DNA of 13,244 nt from Thermotogae bacterium (GTDB lineage Bacteria; Thermotogota; Thermotogae; Petrotogales; Kosmotogaceae), in NCBI GenBank assembly GCA_003643975.1, contig QNAR01000019.1, positions 1 to 13,244 of the forward strand. Reading direction: 5' to 3'. Both the position numbers and the translations under genes were made by a program. Every line of letters starts with the position of its first letter. Within the stretch, counting starts at the first letter, position 1. Below are positions 1-7,723 of the stretch, in pieces. The notes below the pieces were generated by a model. It had not been told where the DNA came from. It ran no database searches and was given only the letters and a program-made list of their open reading frames with translations.

Positions 1-86
1 AAATGAACCAATGTTCCTCCTTTGGATTTTCCCCGCATCTTGCCTCTCTGCTGTTTTCTGTATTTTACTCTCTTGGGCATCAACAT
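1..86 (-). CDS. rplP: 50S ribosomal protein L16, N-terminal fragment
   Basis: Only the first 28 codons are inside the window; the gene continues past the left edge. The peptide begins MLMPKRVKYRKQQRG and runs on through KMRGKSKGG, which is the typical basic N-terminus of bacterial L16, a 23S rRNA-binding protein near the A-site and 5S rRNA region of the large subunit. I chose the ATG at 84-86 because a GGGGAGG ribosome binding site ends 9 bases upstream. The second ATG (78-80) would be 15 bases away. It lies 30 bases downstream of the rpsC stop, the usual S3-L16 order of the S10 operon. Identity is clear from the N-terminus and position; nothing can be said about the rest of the protein. Confidence 0.93.
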   Translation of the reverse strand, partial: MLMPKRVKYRKQQRGKMRGKSKGGTLVH

Positions 87-116
87 TACGAAATACCTCC
101 CCTCTTGGGTTCAAGC

Positions 117-746
117 TCAGTTCCTGATGTCGCCTTTGTATATCCAGACCTTGACACCGATTATACCCATTTTGGTCATGGCGGTAGTGTACCCGTAATC
201 GATATCAGACCTCAATGTCTGGAGAGGAAGTCTCCCTTCAAGGTACCATTCAGTTCTGGCAATATCAGCACCATTAAGTCTACCGGAAACCATGATTTTA
301 ATGCCTTTGGCACCTTTTCTCATAGCAGTGAATATGGCGCGTTTCATGGCTCTCTTGTAGGAAGCTCTCTTTTCAATTCTTGCAGCAATATCTTCAGCTA
401 CCAGTATCGCATCTATCTCGGGTGTTTTGACTTCCTCTATGTTAAGTTGAAATTGCCGTGTGATCAATTTTTCGAGTTTTGCTCTCAGGGCTTTGACTTC
501 TACGCCTTTTCTACCAATGATCACACCGGGCCTGGCACATTTTATTGTGATAGACACTTTACCGGTTTCCGGTCGTTCTATGTAAATATCAGAAACACCG
601 GCTGCTCGATACCTCTTCTTAATAAAATCACGGATCTTAACATCTTCGATGAGATATTCTTTGTAGTTCTTTTCGTTGATCCAGCGAGCTTTCCAGTCCT
701 TGGTTACACCAAGTCTGAAACCATAAGGATGTACTTTCTGACCCAC
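117..746 (-). CDS. rpsC: 30S ribosomal protein S3
   Basis: A 209-residue protein of normal length for S3, a small-subunit head protein at the mRNA entry site. It opens with the family signature GQKVHPYGFRLG. A type-2 KH RNA-binding domain follows, with its GRKG loop near residues 78-81. The C-terminal domain contains GAKGIKIMVSGRLNGADIAR and the RSDIDYGYTTA motif. The start codon is GTG (744-746), directly abutting the TAA stop of rplV. Its ribosome binding site (GAGGTG, 8 bases upstream) lies inside the end of rplV, so translation of the two is probably coupled. The S19-L22-S3-L16 order is the standard S10 operon order. A long open frame on the opposite strand here is a shadow. Confidence 0.98.
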   Translation of the reverse strand: MGQKVHPYGFRLGVTKDWKARWINEKNYKEYLIEDVKIRDFIKKRYRAAGVSDIYIERPETGKVSITIKCARPGVIIGRKGVEVKALRAKLEKLITRQFQLNIEEVKTPEIDAILVAEDIAARIEKRASYKRAMKRAIFTAMRKGAKGIKIMVSGRLNGADIARTEWYLEGRLPLQTLRSDIDYGYTTAMTKMGIIGVKVWIYKGDIRN

Positions 747-1202
747 TTAGTTGTCACCTCGCTCCTGAGGATTTGTAAGTTCCTTTTCCTTTTCGCGGTC
801 TTTCACAGCGAGCCTGATGTGGCTGAACCTCTTCAAAAGAATGTCTGCCCTGCCTCTTCCGCGTGTCCAGAGCCTTTTCATTCTGGGACCATCTTCTACA
901 ACGGCCTCACTCACATAGAGGTTGTCAACATCGAGCCCGAAGTTATTCTCCGCATTCGCAACCGCAGACCTCAGAACTTTATAGACAAGTCTCGCGGCTT
1001 TCTTCGGGGAGAACTCAAGAATCTGAAAAGCTTCTCCCACATTTTTGCCCCTGATTGCGTTAACCACGTCACGGGCTTTTAGAGGGGAAATTCTCAAATA
1101 CTTTGCAACTGCTCGTGCCTCTATTACGGGAGTGGAGGCTTTTGCTTCTTTTCGCTGTTTATGAAATACCGATCGTTTTGGTCTTGGTGTGTTTTCGGGC
1201 AT
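747..1202 (-). CDS. rplV: 50S ribosomal protein L22 with N-terminal extension
   Basis: L22 binds 23S rRNA and contributes a loop to the nascent-peptide exit tunnel. The core starts near residue 27 (IEARAVAKYLRISPLKARDVV) and is typical of the family, including the loop and C-terminal hairpin region with RMKRLWTRGRGRAD. About 26 mostly basic and polar residues precede the core, and a charged tail (KDREKEKEL...) follows, so at 151 residues it is longer than the roughly 110 of E. coli L22. I prefer the ATG at 1200-1202 because an AGGAGG site lies 8-9 bases upstream. An in-frame ATG at 1218-1220 would overlap the rpsS stop and place that site inside the coding sequence, adding MRRDFK. The gene ends directly against the GTG of rpsC. 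Confidence 0.95.
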   Translation of the reverse strand: MPENTPRPKRSVFHKQRKEAKASTPVIEARAVAKYLRISPLKARDVVNAIRGKNVGEAFQILEFSPKKAARLVYKVLRSAVANAENNFGLDVDNLYVSEAVVEDGPRMKRLWTRGRGRADILLKRFSHIRLAVKDREKEKELTNPQERGDN

Positions 1203-1216
1203 TTTGAAATCCCTCC

Positions 1217-1501
1217 TCATTTAACTTGACCCTTTTTAGCTTTCTTATCAGCGTGTCCACCGAATCTTCGAGTAGGTGAAAACTCGCCGAGTCTATGACC
1301 AATCATATTCTCTGTGATATATACGGGAATATGCTTCATGCCATTGTAAACGGCAATAGTGTGACCGATCATCTCTGGAGTGATCATAGAAGCCCTGCTC
1401 CAGGTTTTGAGGGGCTTTTTTTCGCCCTTTTCGTTCATTTCTCTGATCTTTTTCATCAGTTTTGGGTGTACATATGGACCCTTTTTCTGAGATCTAGACA
1501 T
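1217..1501 (-). CDS. rpsS: 30S ribosomal protein S19
   Basis: A 94-residue protein matching S19 along its whole length. It begins SRSQKKGPYVHP, contains the conserved KTWSRASMITPEMIGHTIAV stretch and ends with GHRLGEFSPTRRFGGHADKK followed by a lysine-rich tail. S19 sits in the head of the small subunit with S13, contacting 16S rRNA and the intersubunit bridge to the large subunit. The ATG at 1499-1501 is preceded by a G-rich site (AGGGGGTG) 5-6 bases upstream and lies 16 bases after the rplB stop. Its TGA stop overlaps the purine-rich ribosome binding region of rplV. Confidence 0.98.
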   Translation of the reverse strand: MSRSQKKGPYVHPKLMKKIREMNEKGEKKPLKTWSRASMITPEMIGHTIAVYNGMKHIPVYITENMIGHRLGEFSPTRRFGGHADKKAKKGQVK

Positions 1502-1517
1502 TCACTGCACCCCCTGT

Positions 1518-2345
1518 TTAAATTTGGTTCCTGCGTTTGACTATGAGTTTATCGGAAGGCTTCTTGCGTCTTCTGGTTTTGTAACCCTTTGCGGGCATTC
1601 CCCATGGACTCTGAGGAATATGACCTTTAGACTTGCCTTCGCCACCACCCATAGGGTGATCTACGGGGTTCATGGTCATACCTCTAACGGTGGGTCTAAC
1701 CCCAAGCCATCTCTTCCTTCCGGCTTTTCCATGCACCTCATTCGAATGCTCCTCATTTCCAACCATTCCAATAGTTGCCATGCACTTCACTATTACTTTG
1801 CGCAGTTCCCCGGAAGGCATTCTCAAAAGGGCGTATCTCCCCTCTTTTGCCATAAGCTGAGCGTAGGTTCCAGCTGATCTTGCAATCTGGCCACCTTTTC
1901 CGGGCTGAAATTCTATATTGTGAACGATAGTACCAACAGGAATGTTTTCAAGAGGAAGAGCATTGCCTGCGGTTATTTCGGCTTCAGGCCCATTCATAAC
2001 GGTATCACCAACTTTAAGGCCTTTAGGCGCAAGAATATATCTCCTTTCGCCATCGGCGTAAACGAGCAATGCTATCCTTGCGGTTCTGTTGGGGTCATAT
2101 TCAATGGCCTCAACCCTGGCCGGGATACCGAATTTATTTCTCCTGAAGTCGATAATCCTGTACATTCTCTTGTGGCCGCCACCTTGGTGTCTTACTGTAA
2201 CACGCCCGTGGTGGTTTCGACCAGCCTTTTTCTTCAAGGGCTCTATCAAGGATTTTTCAGGTTCTACTTTTGTCACTTCGCTATAATCAGGCAGAAGGGA
2301 AAATCTTCTGCTGGGAGTAACCGGTTTAAATCTTCTAAGACCCAT
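1518..2345 (-). CDS. rplB: 50S ribosomal protein L2
   Basis: At 275 residues this is the standard bacterial length for L2, a primary 23S rRNA-binding protein near the peptidyl transferase centre and the subunit interface. The N-terminal OB-fold region includes KAGRNHHGRVTVRHQGGGHKR (about residues 40-60). The C-terminal part carries the invariant NPVDHPMGGGEG loop; its histidine, residue 230, corresponds to the functionally important His229 of E. coli. The basic C-terminus (KTRRRKKPSDKLIVKRR) is also typical. The ATG at 2343-2345 follows a GAGGTGG site and is 16 bases after the rplW stop. Confidence 0.99.
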   Translation of the reverse strand: MGLRRFKPVTPSRRFSLLPDYSEVTKVEPEKSLIEPLKKKAGRNHHGRVTVRHQGGGHKRMYRIIDFRRNKFGIPARVEAIEYDPNRTARIALLVYADGERRYILAPKGLKVGDTVMNGPEAEITAGNALPLENIPVGTIVHNIEFQPGKGGQIARSAGTYAQLMAKEGRYALLRMPSGELRKVIVKCMATIGMVGNEEHSNEVHGKAGRKRWLGVRPTVRGMTMNPVDHPMGGGEGKSKGHIPQSPWGMPAKGYKTRRRKKPSDKLIVKRRNQI

Positions 2346-2361
2346 CTTCTACCACCTCACA

Positions 2362-2664
2362 TCAGTGTTGGCCTTCGAGTTCTTTGATGCGATAGCCTTC
2401 AACAAGGGTTACTATGGCCTTTCTCCAGGAACGGGTTCTTCCTTCGAGTACCCCTCTTCTCTTAGGCTTACCTTTAACATTGAGCAAGTTGACTTTTTCA
2501 ACCTTGACGTTGAAAATCTTTTCAATAGCTTCTCTCACATTATATTTTGTAGCGCTTCGATGCACTTCGAAAACATATTTATTGTTTTCGCCGGCCATTA
2601 CTGATTTTTCCGTTACTATCGGCCTGATTAAAATATCATTGAGAGTGAGTTTGGGATTAGCCAT
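2362..2664 (-). CDS. rplW: 50S ribosomal protein L23
   Basis: A 100-residue protein of normal length for L23, which lies at the polypeptide tunnel exit and forms the docking site for trigger factor and signal recognition particle. Visible signatures are ILIRPIVTEKSV near the N-terminus, the NKYVFEVHRSATKYNVREAIEKIFNV region, and the basic loop NVKGKPKRRG. Its ATG shares a base with the TAA stop of rplD (TAATG on the minus strand), so its translation is likely coupled to L4. The L4-L23-L2 order is the canonical one. Confidence 0.98.
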   Translation of the reverse strand: MANPKLTLNDILIRPIVTEKSVMAGENNKYVFEVHRSATKYNVREAIEKIFNVKVEKVNLLNVKGKPKRRGVLEGRTRSWRKAIVTLVEGYRIKELEGQH

Positions 2665-3350
2665 TACCCGAGCACCTCCTCGATCTTGCGGACAAGATCG
2701 ACCGTTAATACCAACTTCTCATGGTTGAGAATATCGTAAACGTTGAGACCATCTATGTTAGTCGATCTACCGTTTCCGGGATTGTCAGCTATGATTACCT
2801 TAACCTCGGGAATATTCTTCCCGGAGAGTTTTACATTCTTGTATTCTTCTCTTTTCCACGGAAGGACAAAGAGTGCTTTCGTGCCCTTTTCAAGTCCGAG
2901 GCTTGAAATAACGTTCTTGATTTCCTTAGTTCTCGGGGTCTCAAACTTGAGATCGTTAAGCACGATTAAATTGCCTTCCTGATGTCTGAGACTGAGCGCG
3001 TACTTCAACGCCAATTTCTTCATCTTTTTATTGAGCTTTTTTGACCAATCTTTTGGTTTTGGGCCGTGGATAACTCCACCATGTCTCCATAAGGGGTTTC
3101 TTGAAGAGCCTGTTCTTGCCCTGCCTGTGTGCTTCTGAACCCATGGTTTTCTTCCACCGCCAGAAACCTCTGCCCTCGTCTTTGTAGATGCAGTACCTGC
3201 TCTTCTTGAAGACAGCTGCATATCCACATAACGATGCATCAGGTCAATTTTCTTTTTGTCGCTTAAAACATCATGCCCAAAAATCTCATCTTTAAGTTCA
3301 ACGGTTCCTACGCTTTTTCCACTAACATCTAGGACGTTCAACTGGGCCAT
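2664..3350 (-). CDS. rplD: 50S ribosomal protein L4
   Basis: A 228-residue L4 (usual length about 200-230), a 23S rRNA-binding protein with a long loop reaching into the exit tunnel. The conserved loop region is present: SRRAGTASTKTRAEVSGGGR, then KPWVQKHTGRARTGSSRNP and WRHGGVIHGPKP. The C-terminal half (VLNDLKFETPRTKE..., ADNPGNGRSTNIDGLNVYDIL) is the globular domain. I chose the ATG at 3348-3350: an AAGGAGGAG site ends 5 bases before it. A TTG six codons upstream is in frame but lies before that site. In gammaproteobacteria L4 also autoregulates its operon through a leader RNA; no such leader is visible here because rpsJ follows tuf by only 60 bases. Confidence 0.97.
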   Translation of the reverse strand: MAQLNVLDVSGKSVGTVELKDEIFGHDVLSDKKKIDLMHRYVDMQLSSRRAGTASTKTRAEVSGGGRKPWVQKHTGRARTGSSRNPLWRHGGVIHGPKPKDWSKKLNKKMKKLALKYALSLRHQEGNLIVLNDLKFETPRTKEIKNVISSLGLEKGTKALFVLPWKREEYKNVKLSGKNIPEVKVIIADNPGNGRSTNIDGLNVYDILNHEKLVLTVDLVRKIEEVLG

Positions 3351-3371
3351 AAATACTCCTCCTTCCAAGCA

Positions 3372-4013
3372 TCATCTTCGGGGCTTCTTCGCGCTCTTTA
3401 TGATAACGAGCCCGCCCCTCGCTCCTGGGACTGCGCCGTGCACGGCGATGATTCCATTCTCTGCATCGACTTTAATAACTTCCAGATTCTGAACTGTAAC
3501 TCTCTCGTTGCCATAACGGCCCGGCATTTTCTTACCTTTCCAGATTTTTGCAGGCTCAGTATGATTACCCACAGAGCCTAATTCCCTGTGAAACTTAGAA
3601 CCATGAGAAGCTTCACCACCGCGGAAGTTCCATCTCTTCATAGCACCGGTAAATCCTCTACCTTTGGTCCAACCTGTAACATCCACAGTCTCACCCTCGG
3701 CGAATATACCAGCATCGATGACATCACCAACATTGTACTCATCAGGGTTGTTGATTCTGATTTCCCTCAATACACGATGGGGCTTTACATTAGCCGCTTC
3801 GAACTTCTTCAGGAGAGGTTTGGTCAAGAGTTTCTCAGCCCTCTTTTGTGGAAGTTCTTCAAAACCAAGCTGGATTGCATCATATTCACCAGCAGCGGCA
3901 GTTTTCTTCTGAATGACCGTGCAGGGACCGGCCTTTATGACTGTTACTCCAAGTGCTTTTCCATCCCTGTAAATTGTGGTCATTCCAAGTTTTCTGCCAA
4001 TTATACCCTTCAT
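3372..4013 (-). CDS. rplC: 50S ribosomal protein L3
   Basis: A 213-residue protein of normal length for L3, an early-assembly 23S rRNA-binding protein whose central extension approaches the peptidyl transferase centre. It begins MKGIIGRKLGMTTIY and contains the hallmark VDVTGWTKGRGFTGAMKRWNF, then EASHGSKFHRELGSVG and KGKKMPGRYGNERVTVQNLEV. By hand alignment, the position of the glutamine that PrmB methylates in E. coli (Q150) is a threonine here, so that modification is not expected. The ATG at 4011-4013 is preceded by GGAGG with a 7-base spacer, and the gene follows the rpsJ stop by 20 bases. Confidence 0.98.
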   Translation of the reverse strand: MKGIIGRKLGMTTIYRDGKALGVTVIKAGPCTVIQKKTAAAGEYDAIQLGFEELPQKRAEKLLTKPLLKKFEAANVKPHRVLREIRINNPDEYNVGDVIDAGIFAEGETVDVTGWTKGRGFTGAMKRWNFRGGEASHGSKFHRELGSVGNHTEPAKIWKGKKMPGRYGNERVTVQNLEVIKVDAENGIIAVHGAVPGARGGLVIIKSAKKPRR

Positions 4014-4033
4014 ATCTACACCTCCGAAAGTGA

Positions 4034-4342
4034 TTACAATTTAATCTCTACATCTACACCGGCGGGAAGATCGATTTTCATCAGGGAATCGATGGTCTTC
4101 GGTGTAGGATCTACGATCTCTATAAGTCTTTTGTGAACGAGTTTTTCAAATTGTTCTCTAGCGTCTTTGTATACATGTGGTGCCGTAATAACAGTGTACA
4201 ATGTTCTTTCCGTCGGCAACGGCACAGGTCCAGAGACCTTGGCGCTCGTGAGCTTAACGGCCTCTACAATCTTTTTGGCCGACATATCCAAGAGTCTGTG
4301 GTCATAAGCCTTTAAGCGGATCCTGATCTTTTGTTTGGCCAT
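4034..4342 (-). CDS. rpsJ: 30S ribosomal protein S10
   Basis: A 102-residue protein of exactly the usual S10 length. It contains QKIRIRLKAYDHRLLD near the N-terminus, then the VSGPVPLPTERTLYTV segment and the C-terminal KRLIEIVDPTPKTIDSLMKI. S10 is in the head of the small subunit; in E. coli it also acts as NusE in transcription antitermination, a role that may apply but is not shown here. The ATG at 4340-4342 has an AAGGAGG site about 12 bases upstream, plus a second GGAGG too close to the start to be useful. It is the first gene of the S10 block and is separated from tuf by a gap with a strong hairpin. Confidence 0.98.
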   Translation of the reverse strand: MAKQKIRIRLKAYDHRLLDMSAKKIVEAVKLTSAKVSGPVPLPTERTLYTVITAPHVYKDAREQFEKLVHKRLIEIVDPTPKTIDSLMKIDLPAGVDVEIKL

Positions 4343-4374
4343 GCCTCCAAGTTCCCTCCTTCTAATAATGGAAA

Positions 4375-4396
4375 GGAGAGGGGAATACCCCTCCCC
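4375..4396 (-). other. GC-rich hairpin between tuf and rpsJ
   Basis: On the transcribed strand GGGGAGGGG is followed by a TATT loop and CCCCTCTCC, giving a 9-bp stem with one G-U wobble. It begins 6 bases after the tuf stop codon. The sequence after the stem (TTTCCATTATT) is only weakly T-rich, so this is not a convincing rho-independent terminator. It could be a partial terminator or attenuator that lowers S10-operon expression relative to tuf, or an RNA-processing or stabilising element at the tuf 3' end. The structure is seen in the sequence; the role is inference. Confidence 0.6.
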
Positions 4397-4402
4397 GCAC
4401 TC

Positions 4403-5602
4403 TTACTCGATGATTTCGCTGACGACACCAGCGCCAACTGTTCTTCCGCCTTCACGGACGGCAAATCTCATACCCTTTTCAATGGCAACCGGGTAAATGA
4501 GTTCAACAGTCATAACAACGTTGTCACCAGGGATAACCATTTCAACGCCTTCAGGAAGATCTACAAGTTCACCAGTAACGTCGGCTGTTCTAATATAGAA
4601 CTGGGGTCTGTAACCCTTTGTGAATGGCGTATGTCTTCCGCCTTCTTCCTTCTTCAAAACGTAAATGTTGGCCTTGAACTTCTTATGAGGTGTAATTGAA
4701 CCAGGCTTTGCAAGAACCTGCCCTCTCTTGACCTCGTCCTTGCCAACGCCTCTAAGGAGACAACCAACGTTGTCGCCCGCGACACCTTCGTCAAGAAGTT
4801 TGCGGAACATTTCGACGCCGGTTACAACCGTCTTTCTGACATCATATGAGAGACCTATGATTTCAACTTCTTCACCAACACGGATAATGCCACGTTCGAC
4901 TCTACCGGTAACGACGGTTCCTCTTCCAGTGATTGAGAAGATGTCTTCAATAGGCATAAGGAAGGGTTTGTCGGTATCTCTTTCGGGATCAGGTACGTAG
5001 CTATCAACGGCATCCATGAGCTCGTAAATTTTCTGTACCCAGGGGTCATTAGGATCATCGGCTTCAAGAGCCATGAGAGCAGATCCCTTGACAACAGGAA
5101 CTTCATCTCCAGGGAATTCGTAATTGCTCAGAAGCTCTCTAACTTCTTCTTCAACGAGTTCGACGTGTTCTTCATCGTCAACCATATCAACTTTGTTGAT
5201 AAAAACAACCATGGCAGGAACGTTAACCTGTCTTGCGAGAAGAACGTGTTCCCTTGTCTGAGGCATGACACCATCAGTAGCAGCTACTACAAGAATAGCT
5301 CCGTCCATCTGGGCAGCACCGGTGATCATGTTCTTAATGTAGTCAGCATGTCCCGGACAATCAATGTGAGCATAATGTCTCTTTTCTGTCTGGTATTCGA
5401 CATGTGTAACATTAATGGTGATACCTCTTGCCTTTTCTTCAGGGGCTTTGTCAATAGCGTCAAAAGGTGTAAAATCGGCAAATCCTTTTTTGGCAAGAGC
5501 CTTTGTGATAGCTGCTGTTAATGTCGTTTTACCGTGGTCAATATGACCAATAGTACCGATGTTAAGATGGGGCTTTGTTCGTTCAAACTTTTCTTTTGCC
5601 AT
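4403..5602 (-). CDS. tuf: Elongation factor Tu
   Basis: At 399 residues this is a full-length EF-Tu, the GTPase that delivers aminoacyl-tRNA to the ribosomal A site. All GTP-binding motifs are intact: GHIDHGKT at residues 19-26 (Ile where E. coli has Val), the switch I region ending GITI at 60-63, DCPGH at 81-85 with the catalytic histidine 85, NKVD at 136-139 and SAL at 174-176. Domain 2 contains GRGTVVTGRVERG and domain 3 contains EGGRHTPFTKGYRPQFY. The ATG at 5600-5602 has a GGAGGAGG site 7 bases upstream. It lies 35 bases downstream of fusA, as in str operons. Whether a second tuf copy exists elsewhere cannot be judged. Confidence 0.99.
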   Translation of the reverse strand: MAKEKFERTKPHLNIGTIGHIDHGKTTLTAAITKALAKKGFADFTPFDAIDKAPEEKARGITINVTHVEYQTEKRHYAHIDCPGHADYIKNMITGAAQMDGAILVVAATDGVMPQTREHVLLARQVNVPAMVVFINKVDMVDDEEHVELVEEEVRELLSNYEFPGDEVPVVKGSALMALEADDPNDPWVQKIYELMDAVDSYVPDPERDTDKPFLMPIEDIFSITGRGTVVTGRVERGIIRVGEEVEIIGLSYDVRKTVVTGVEMFRKLLDEGVAGDNVGCLLRGVGKDEVKRGQVLAKPGSITPHKKFKANIYVLKKEEGGRHTPFTKGYRPQFYIRTADVTGELVDLPEGVEMVIPGDNVVMTVELIYPVAIEKGMRFAVREGGRTVGAGVVSEIIE

Positions 5603-5637
5603 TTCTGTCCCTCCTCCATTACAATGAGTGGTGTAAT

Positions 5638-7704
5638 TTATGAACCAAGGATTTTTTCCACGATTTTCTCAGGTACTTCCGCATAATGCGAAAATTGTAT
5701 AACATGCGTGGCCCGTCCCTGAGACAGGGACCTAACCACAGTAGCATAGCCGAAGAGTTCAGATAATGGAACATGAGCTTTTACAATCCTCAAACCTGCT
5801 TTGTTCTCAAAGCCTTCGATGCGGGCTCTCCTTGAGTTCAAATCAGCTATAAGATCGCCGAGATACTCTTCAGGGCTGGTGAGTTCAACAACCATGATGG
5901 GTTCCATCAACACAGGATTTGCTCTTCGACACGCTTCCCTAAAAGCCATGGATGAAGCGATTTTGAAAGCCATTTCAGATGAGTCAACTTCGTGATATGA
6001 ACCATCGAGCAAGGAAACTTTCAGATTTACCATGGGATAACCCGCGAGAACGCCAGACATAGCGGCTTCTTTTGCGCCTGCTTCAATGGCGGTAATAAAT
6101 TCTTTCGGGATAACACCGCCAGCGGTTTTGTCCTCAAATGCAAAATGTTCCTTACAAGGTTCGACTTTGAGAACCACATGTCCATATTGGCCTCTACCAC
6201 CAGATTGTCTGATGTATTTGCCTTCTGCTTTGGATTCTTCTGTGATAGTCTCCCTATAAGAGACCTGTGGATGTCCAACCCTAAGATTGACGTTGAACTC
6301 TCTTTTTATACGTTCTACGACGACCTCAAGATGAAGCTCACCCATACCAGACAAAATCGTTTCATTGGTTTCAGGGTCAACAAAGGTTTTTAGCGATGGA
6401 TCTTCCTCGGTTAACGCCTGCAAAGCCTTCGATAACTTTGGAAGATCGTTCTTGCTGGCCACTTCTACTGCAATCGAAATAACGGGTTCTGGAAATTCAA
6501 TCTTCTCCAACAGCACTTTTCTGGCACTGTCCGCAACGATGGTCTCACCAGTCATCGTGTTTTTCATACCAACCATTGCAACGATATCGCCAGCTCTAAT
6601 GTAATCCACTTCTTCTCTCTGATTGGCATGCATGAACAACAGCCTGGAAACGCGCTCTTTAATACCTTTATTGCAGTTCAAAACATAATTGCCTTTACTA
6701 AGAGAACCAGAATAAACCCTGACAAAGGTTACTTTACCAACGTGGGGATCAACCATGATCTTAAAAGCCATAGCGACAAATGAGGCATTTTCATCAGGCG
6801 CTATATCCACCTCTTCCTGAGTATCCGGGTCAATACCTTTAACTGGAGGCAGATTTATCGGTGCTGGCAAGTAATCCACTATGGCATCAAGAAGGGGTTG
6901 AACCCCTCTGTTTTTGAATGCCGAGCCACACAATACCGGCACAATTTCATTAGCAAGAGTTCCTACCCGAATTGCCGCTTTGAGCCTGTGCTCAGGCACT
7001 TCTTCGCCACCGAGGTACAATTCCATTATTTCTTCATCGAATTCTGCCACATGGGTTATGAGGTCTTCCCGGGATTCTTCCGCTTTTTCGACAAGTTCAG
7101 CTGGTATTTCTTCATAACCGTATTCTGTACCTTCAGGGTTATACCATTTAATCGCTTTCATTTTGACCAGGTCAATAACGCCATCAAATTCACTTTCCGC
7201 CCCTATGGGTATCTGAAGGGGAACGGGGTTTGCAAAAAGCCTGTCAACCATACTTTGAACAGCAGCATCAAAATCTGCCCCGATTTTGTCCATCTTATTG
7301 ATGAAGGCAATTCTCGGAACGCGGTATTTATCTGCTTGACGCCAAACTGTTTCTGACTGAGGCTCGACCCCGGCTTGAGCATCGAAAACAGCGATAGCAC
7401 CATCAAGAACTCTTAGAGATCTTTCCACTTCAACGGTAAAGTCAACGTGGCCGGGTGTATCAATAATATTTATTCTGTAATCTCGCCAAAAACACGTCGT
7501 AGCAGCAGATGTTATGGTAATGCCACGTTCTTTTTCCTGATCCATCCAGTCCATAGTGGCTGTACCATCGTCTACATTTCCGATTTTATATTTTTTTCCG
7601 GTATAAAAGAGTATTCTCTCTGTTGTCGTGGTTTTTCCGGCATCAATATGCGCCATAATGCCGATATTCCTCACGGCATCTAACCTGGTACGCCTTTCTT
7701 TCAC
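5638..7704 (-). CDS. fusA: Elongation factor G
   Basis: A 688-residue EF-G, the GTPase driving translocation and, with RRF, ribosome recycling. The G domain carries AHIDAGKT at residues 18-25, DTPGH at 82-86 and NKMD at 136-139. Domain II follows (VGKVTFVRVYSGSLSKG). Domains III-V are visible as LSGMGELHLEVVVERI, the domain IV stretch with GRGQYGHVVLKVEP, and EPIMVVELTSPEEYLGDLIADLNSRR. The start codon is GTG (7702-7704) with AGGAGGT 5 bases upstream, in a 19-base gap after rpsG. Length and motifs match the canonical housekeeping EF-G rather than a tetracycline-resistance protein. Confidence 0.99.
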   Translation of the reverse strand: MKERRTRLDAVRNIGIMAHIDAGKTTTTERILFYTGKKYKIGNVDDGTATMDWMDQEKERGITITSAATTCFWRDYRINIIDTPGHVDFTVEVERSLRVLDGAIAVFDAQAGVEPQSETVWRQADKYRVPRIAFINKMDKIGADFDAAVQSMVDRLFANPVPLQIPIGAESEFDGVIDLVKMKAIKWYNPEGTEYGYEEIPAELVEKAEESREDLITHVAEFDEEIMELYLGGEEVPEHRLKAAIRVGTLANEIVPVLCGSAFKNRGVQPLLDAIVDYLPAPINLPPVKGIDPDTQEEVDIAPDENASFVAMAFKIMVDPHVGKVTFVRVYSGSLSKGNYVLNCNKGIKERVSRLLFMHANQREEVDYIRAGDIVAMVGMKNTMTGETIVADSARKVLLEKIEFPEPVISIAVEVASKNDLPKLSKALQALTEEDPSLKTFVDPETNETILSGMGELHLEVVVERIKREFNVNLRVGHPQVSYRETITEESKAEGKYIRQSGGRGQYGHVVLKVEPCKEHFAFEDKTAGGVIPKEFITAIEAGAKEAAMSGVLAGYPMVNLKVSLLDGSYHEVDSSEMAFKIASSMAFREACRRANPVLMEPIMVVELTSPEEYLGDLIADLNSRRARIEGFENKAGLRIVKAHVPLSELFGYATVVRSLSQGRATHVIQFSHYAEVPEKIVEKILGS

Positions 7705-7723
7705 AATTTACCTCCTAAAGCGG

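Noticed and set aside
3..1082. A long plus-strand open frame (about 359 codons) opposite rpsC and rplV.
   Set aside because: It lies antisense to two certain ribosomal protein genes, has low-complexity Phe/Ser-rich content typical of reverse-strand shadows, no convincing ribosome binding site, and no recognisable domain.
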